The position numbers and the translations under genes are program-made. The notes below the pieces were generated by a model. It searched no databases, was not told the DNA's origin, and was given only the letters and a program-made list of their open reading frames with translations. From positions 274 through 23,355 of the forward strand of contig DBXJ01000039.1 in the NCBI GenBank assembly GCA_002309475.1: a DNA stretch of 23,082 nucleotides. The letters run 5' to 3'. Shown here piece after piece: positions 21,573-23,082 of this stretch. Each line of letters opens with the position of its first letter. Position 1 is the first letter of the stretch. This DNA is from Bacteroidales bacterium UBA1215 (lineage in GTDB: Bacteria; Bacteroidota; Bacteroidia; Bacteroidales; WCHB1-69).

Positions 21573-22439
21573 TTATTTTCCTGTTTCTTCTTTTTGCTTT
21601 AACTCTATCTGCCGCAAATCGTATTCCGATTTCATCAATTTCATAATAGCCTCCACGGTCGGATAGATTTTCCCTTTTGTAGAATAATCGGCGGGATAGA
21701 CAAAATTGACTCTGTCTTCTTGTATCAATTTTTCCACTTTGGATTTTTTATCCTTATTTTTGGGATTATAGACCGCAATGGCATAGCCTCCCTGATTTTT
21801 TATCATACGCATGCACGGTATGTCGGTTTCGCCGTCCCCGAAATAAATCATGTGCTTGAAAGGAACAGGACGATCGTCTTCTGCGACAAATTCATTCACC
21901 TTGTGATTGTCACGAATGTCTTTTATGCCTTTGTTGATCATGAACAAAAACTGTGTTTTGGTGGTAAAATCCACGGCTACCGCCGGCCATACCGCCACCC
22001 CGTTTTCGTCATACATAAAGTTGCTGGCATACACCTGCTTGAAATTTTTATAGACAGGCGTGCCTTCTATCATTTCTTTCAAACCCGAGGAATTGATATA
22101 ATGCTCCACCACGATATCGTTTTTGCGTCCCAACTCATTCACCAAGTCAAACCACTGCTCCACGCCTTTGTAAAGTTGGATGCTTTTGCCGAATTCCACA
22201 AAATTCTTATACCTGACAGGCACATGTTTAGCAGCGGCCTTTTCCAACATTAACTTCATATAGCAAAGCACATTGTTGGCATTTTTTTTCTTTACCAACT
22301 CGTTGGTTTCCGCCCAAAAAGCATCTTTTTCTATATGCAGCGACTTCAAAAAATCATACTCCTGCATATTCAACGGTGACAAGGTGCCGTCAAAATCGTA
22401 TATCAATGCAATTTTCAATTTGTTTTTCCGCTGTGCCAT
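21573..22439 (-). CDS. HAD-superfamily hydrolase (phosphatase-like)
   Basis: The 288-residue protein has the haloacid-dehalogenase phosphatase motifs in order. Motif I is IYDFDGTLS with nucleophile Asp15 and acid Asp17. Motif II is probably the Ser of HYINSSGL, the Lys of motif III lies in TTKTQF or later, and motif IV is GDGETDIPC. A largely helical cap lies between motifs I and II (about residues 25-105). The last 45 or so residues are Lys/Glu-rich and helical. It is cytosolic, and the substrate is unknown; similarity to the serine-phosphatase-type (PSP) branch is suggested by the layout. It opens the leftward five-gene operon, so a heptose-phosphate or other envelope sugar phosphate substrate is possible but not shown. 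Confidence 0.82.
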   Translation of the reverse strand: MAQRKNKLKIALIYDFDGTLSPLNMQEYDFLKSLHIEKDAFWAETNELVKKKNANNVLCYMKLMLEKAAAKHVPVRYKNFVEFGKSIQLYKGVEQWFDLVNELGRKNDIVVEHYINSSGLKEMIEGTPVYKNFKQVYASNFMYDENGVAVWPAVAVDFTTKTQFLFMINKGIKDIRDNHKVNEFVAEDDRPVPFKHMIYFGDGETDIPCMRMIKNQGGYAIAVYNPKNKDKKSKVEKLIQEDRVNFVYPADYSTKGKIYPTVEAIMKLMKSEYDLRQIELKQKEETGK

Positions 22440-22467
22440 GTCCTGATTTATCTATGGTATGAATTTG

Positions 22468-22475
22468 CAAAAATA
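22468..22475 (-). promoter_or_regulatory. -7 box for the HAD-to-porT operon
   Basis: TATTTTTG on the minus strand matches TAnnTTTG and lies 28 nt before the hydrolase ATG at 22439. It is the only box found upstream of the five-gene operon. No clear -33 TTTG is at the expected distance. Confidence 0.45.
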
Positions 22476-22542
22476 TCATTTTTTCCATTGTTGAGTCCTT
22501 TTTTTGTCATTTTTTTCATTCTCAACCTAAAAAATCAATAAA

Positions 22543-22607
22543 TACAACCTTGCTTCGTTGTTTACCTTATCGGGCAATTGGTATAATATGAATTGGATAT
22601 CGTTGAT
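22543..22607. repeat. 65-nt direct repeat, copy 1
   Basis: Matches 22893-22957 at 61 of 65 positions in the same orientation, with an offset of exactly 350 nt. Differences are at 22553, 22558, 22560 and 22578. On the minus strand a frame reads INDIQFILYQLPDKVNNEA in this copy; copy 2 reads nearly the same. Confidence 0.85.
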
Positions 22608-22614
22608 TGTCCTG

Positions 22615-22671
22615 TCAACTATATTTGTTTTTAAGGTTTTCCAAATAATTCTTGCGTTCTATTATCTTCAT
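22615..22671 (-). pseudogene. Possible 5' relic of an AAA-type ATPase gene
   Basis: An 18-codon frame, MKIIERKNYLENLKNKYS, starts at an ATG preceded by GAGGA and then stops. The opening resembles the usual first residues of AAA_14/DUF4143 ATPases (an acidic-Arg-Lys-x-Tyr-Leu pattern before the P-loop), but no P-loop or later part follows. A short piece like this may match by chance. If real, it is a gene broken or deleted just after its start. Confidence 0.25.
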
Positions 22672-22892
22672 TCCTCACGATAGTTTTTGTTGTATTACGC
22701 TTTCCAAATTATATTTTTTTTACGATTTGTAAATCAAAATCCGCTGCAAAGGGACAACAAAAAAATGGAATACACAAGACTTTGACGAAAAACAAATTGA
22801 TTGCGTAAAGGTTTGCCATTCGATACTGAGGTATCTACGTTTGTCGAAGACCCGCCCACAATCCACAGAAGGTACCGACAACAGATAATATT

Positions 22893-22957
22893 TACAACCT
22901 TGTTTCGATATTTACCTTATCGGGCAACTGGTATAATATGAATTGGATATCGTTGAT
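22893..22957. repeat. 65-nt direct repeat, copy 2
   Basis: Same element as 22543-22607, with four differences. On the minus strand the frame reads INDIQFILYQLPDKVNIET and stops at 22892. The frame stays open upstream into the GC-rich hairpin region. Immediately right of this copy the sequence is unlike the right flank of copy 1. Confidence 0.85.
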
Positions 22958-23004
22958 AATAATTTGGTTGAATACTTTGCTATCACTTGTGTTGCCGTTA
23001 CCAC

Positions 23005-23082
23005 AGCCCAAGGCGTTGCCATTGGGCTATCGCATGCTGCCCCTTCGGGGACGCACCGCCCTGCAACGCCCTGAAAGGGCGG
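23005..23082. repeat. GC-rich multi-hairpin repeat, cut by the window end
   Basis: Three stem-loops lie in tandem. AGCCCAA/TTGGGCT (23005-23011, 23022-23028) has an inner GGC/GCC stem. CCCC-TTC-GGGG lies at 23040-23050. CGCCCT-GAA-AGGGCG lies at 23067-23081. The composition differs sharply from the AT-rich neighbourhood. Sequences of this appearance (AGCCCA...TGGGCT followed by CCCCTTCGGGG and GCCCTGAAAGGGC) recur between genes in many Bacteroidales as far as I recall; they generate spurious short open frames. Not coding, in my judgement. Confidence 0.6.

Larger units (their letters stand above)
22476..23082. other. Gene-free repeat region at the right end
   Basis: About 600 nt hold no intact gene on either strand. 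Contents seen: a 65-nt direct repeat (22543-22607 and 22893-22957), an 18-codon start-like relic between its copies (22615-22671, minus), AT-rich filler, and a GC-rich hairpin series from about 23005 that runs past the window end. The mixture suggests a patch where genes or mobile elements have decayed. Confidence 0.55.

Noticed and set aside
21720..22253. Open frame of 177 codons on the plus strand
   Set aside because: Antisense to the HAD hydrolase, which has all expected motifs; no promoter or ribosome site is seen for the plus frame.
22848..22867. DnaA box-like AATCCACAG near the right end
   Set aside because: A single imperfect match to TTATCCACA without clustering; not enough to propose an origin.
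22757..22887. Plus-strand frame of about 40 codons (WNTQDFDEKQIDCVKVCHSI...)
   Set aside because: No start codon with a ribosome site and no family resemblance; it ends just before the second repeat copy. Could be a relic, but unsupported.
22543..22957. CRISPR array
   Set aside because: Only two repeat units of 65 nt separated by 285 nt, with no regular spacers and no cas genes.

Overview
The window looks like chromosomal DNA of an AT-rich Bacteroidota, most likely a Bacteroidales species with a type IX secretion system (T9SS). The grounds are: -7 boxes of the Bacteroidota type (TAnnTTTG) ahead of several genes; few clear Shine-Dalgarno sequences; a PorT-like T9SS barrel protein; a secreted endonuclease with a T9SS type A C-terminal sorting domain; and a CarboxypepD_reg/plug/beta-barrel receptor. 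The genus cannot be told from this sequence. Most of the window is ordinary housekeeping and envelope DNA in tightly packed operons. Both ends carry repeat-rich, gene-free DNA.

Layout. 1-399: no protein gene; a palindrome, a promoter-terminator pair that could make a small RNA of about 80 nt, and a C/G-run palindromic element. 400-3740 (+): Gfo/Idh/MocA oxidoreductase, lipoprotein and polyprenyl-phosphate sugar transferase, an envelope polysaccharide operon. 3862-8196 (+): dnaN, pcm, and an outer-membrane receptor-like protein that overlaps pcm by 4 nt. 8200-10858 (-): gyrB, a terminator, then an FAH-fold hydrolase. 11106-14347 (+): exbB, exbD, a TonB-like protein and folC. 14348-15876 (-): T9SS-exported endonuclease I then queD. 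16064-19233 (+): eno and its terminator, then a PAP2-like membrane protein, an M50B-like membrane protein with HEGGH, and sixA. 19235-22439 (-): a five-gene operon of HAD hydrolase, 69-aa membrane protein, rhodanese, heptose-7-phosphate kinase and porT. 22440-23082: no intact gene; a 65-nt direct repeat at 350-nt spacing, possible gene relics, and the start of a GC-rich multi-hairpin repeat that runs off the window.

How the genes relate. The envelope is the common theme: a sugar-lipid initiating transferase, Ton motor parts and a receptor-like barrel, an LPS-core kinase beside a T9SS barrel protein, and a T9SS cargo nuclease. dnaN and gyrB lie about 4 kb apart and point at each other, without dnaA or recF between them. 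I see no clear novel defence or mobile system. The best candidates for something undescribed are the putative small RNA at the left end, the hairpin abutting the pcm start, the 69-aa protein/rhodanese pair inside the heptose kinase-porT operon, and the PAP2-like/M50B-like/sixA operon.
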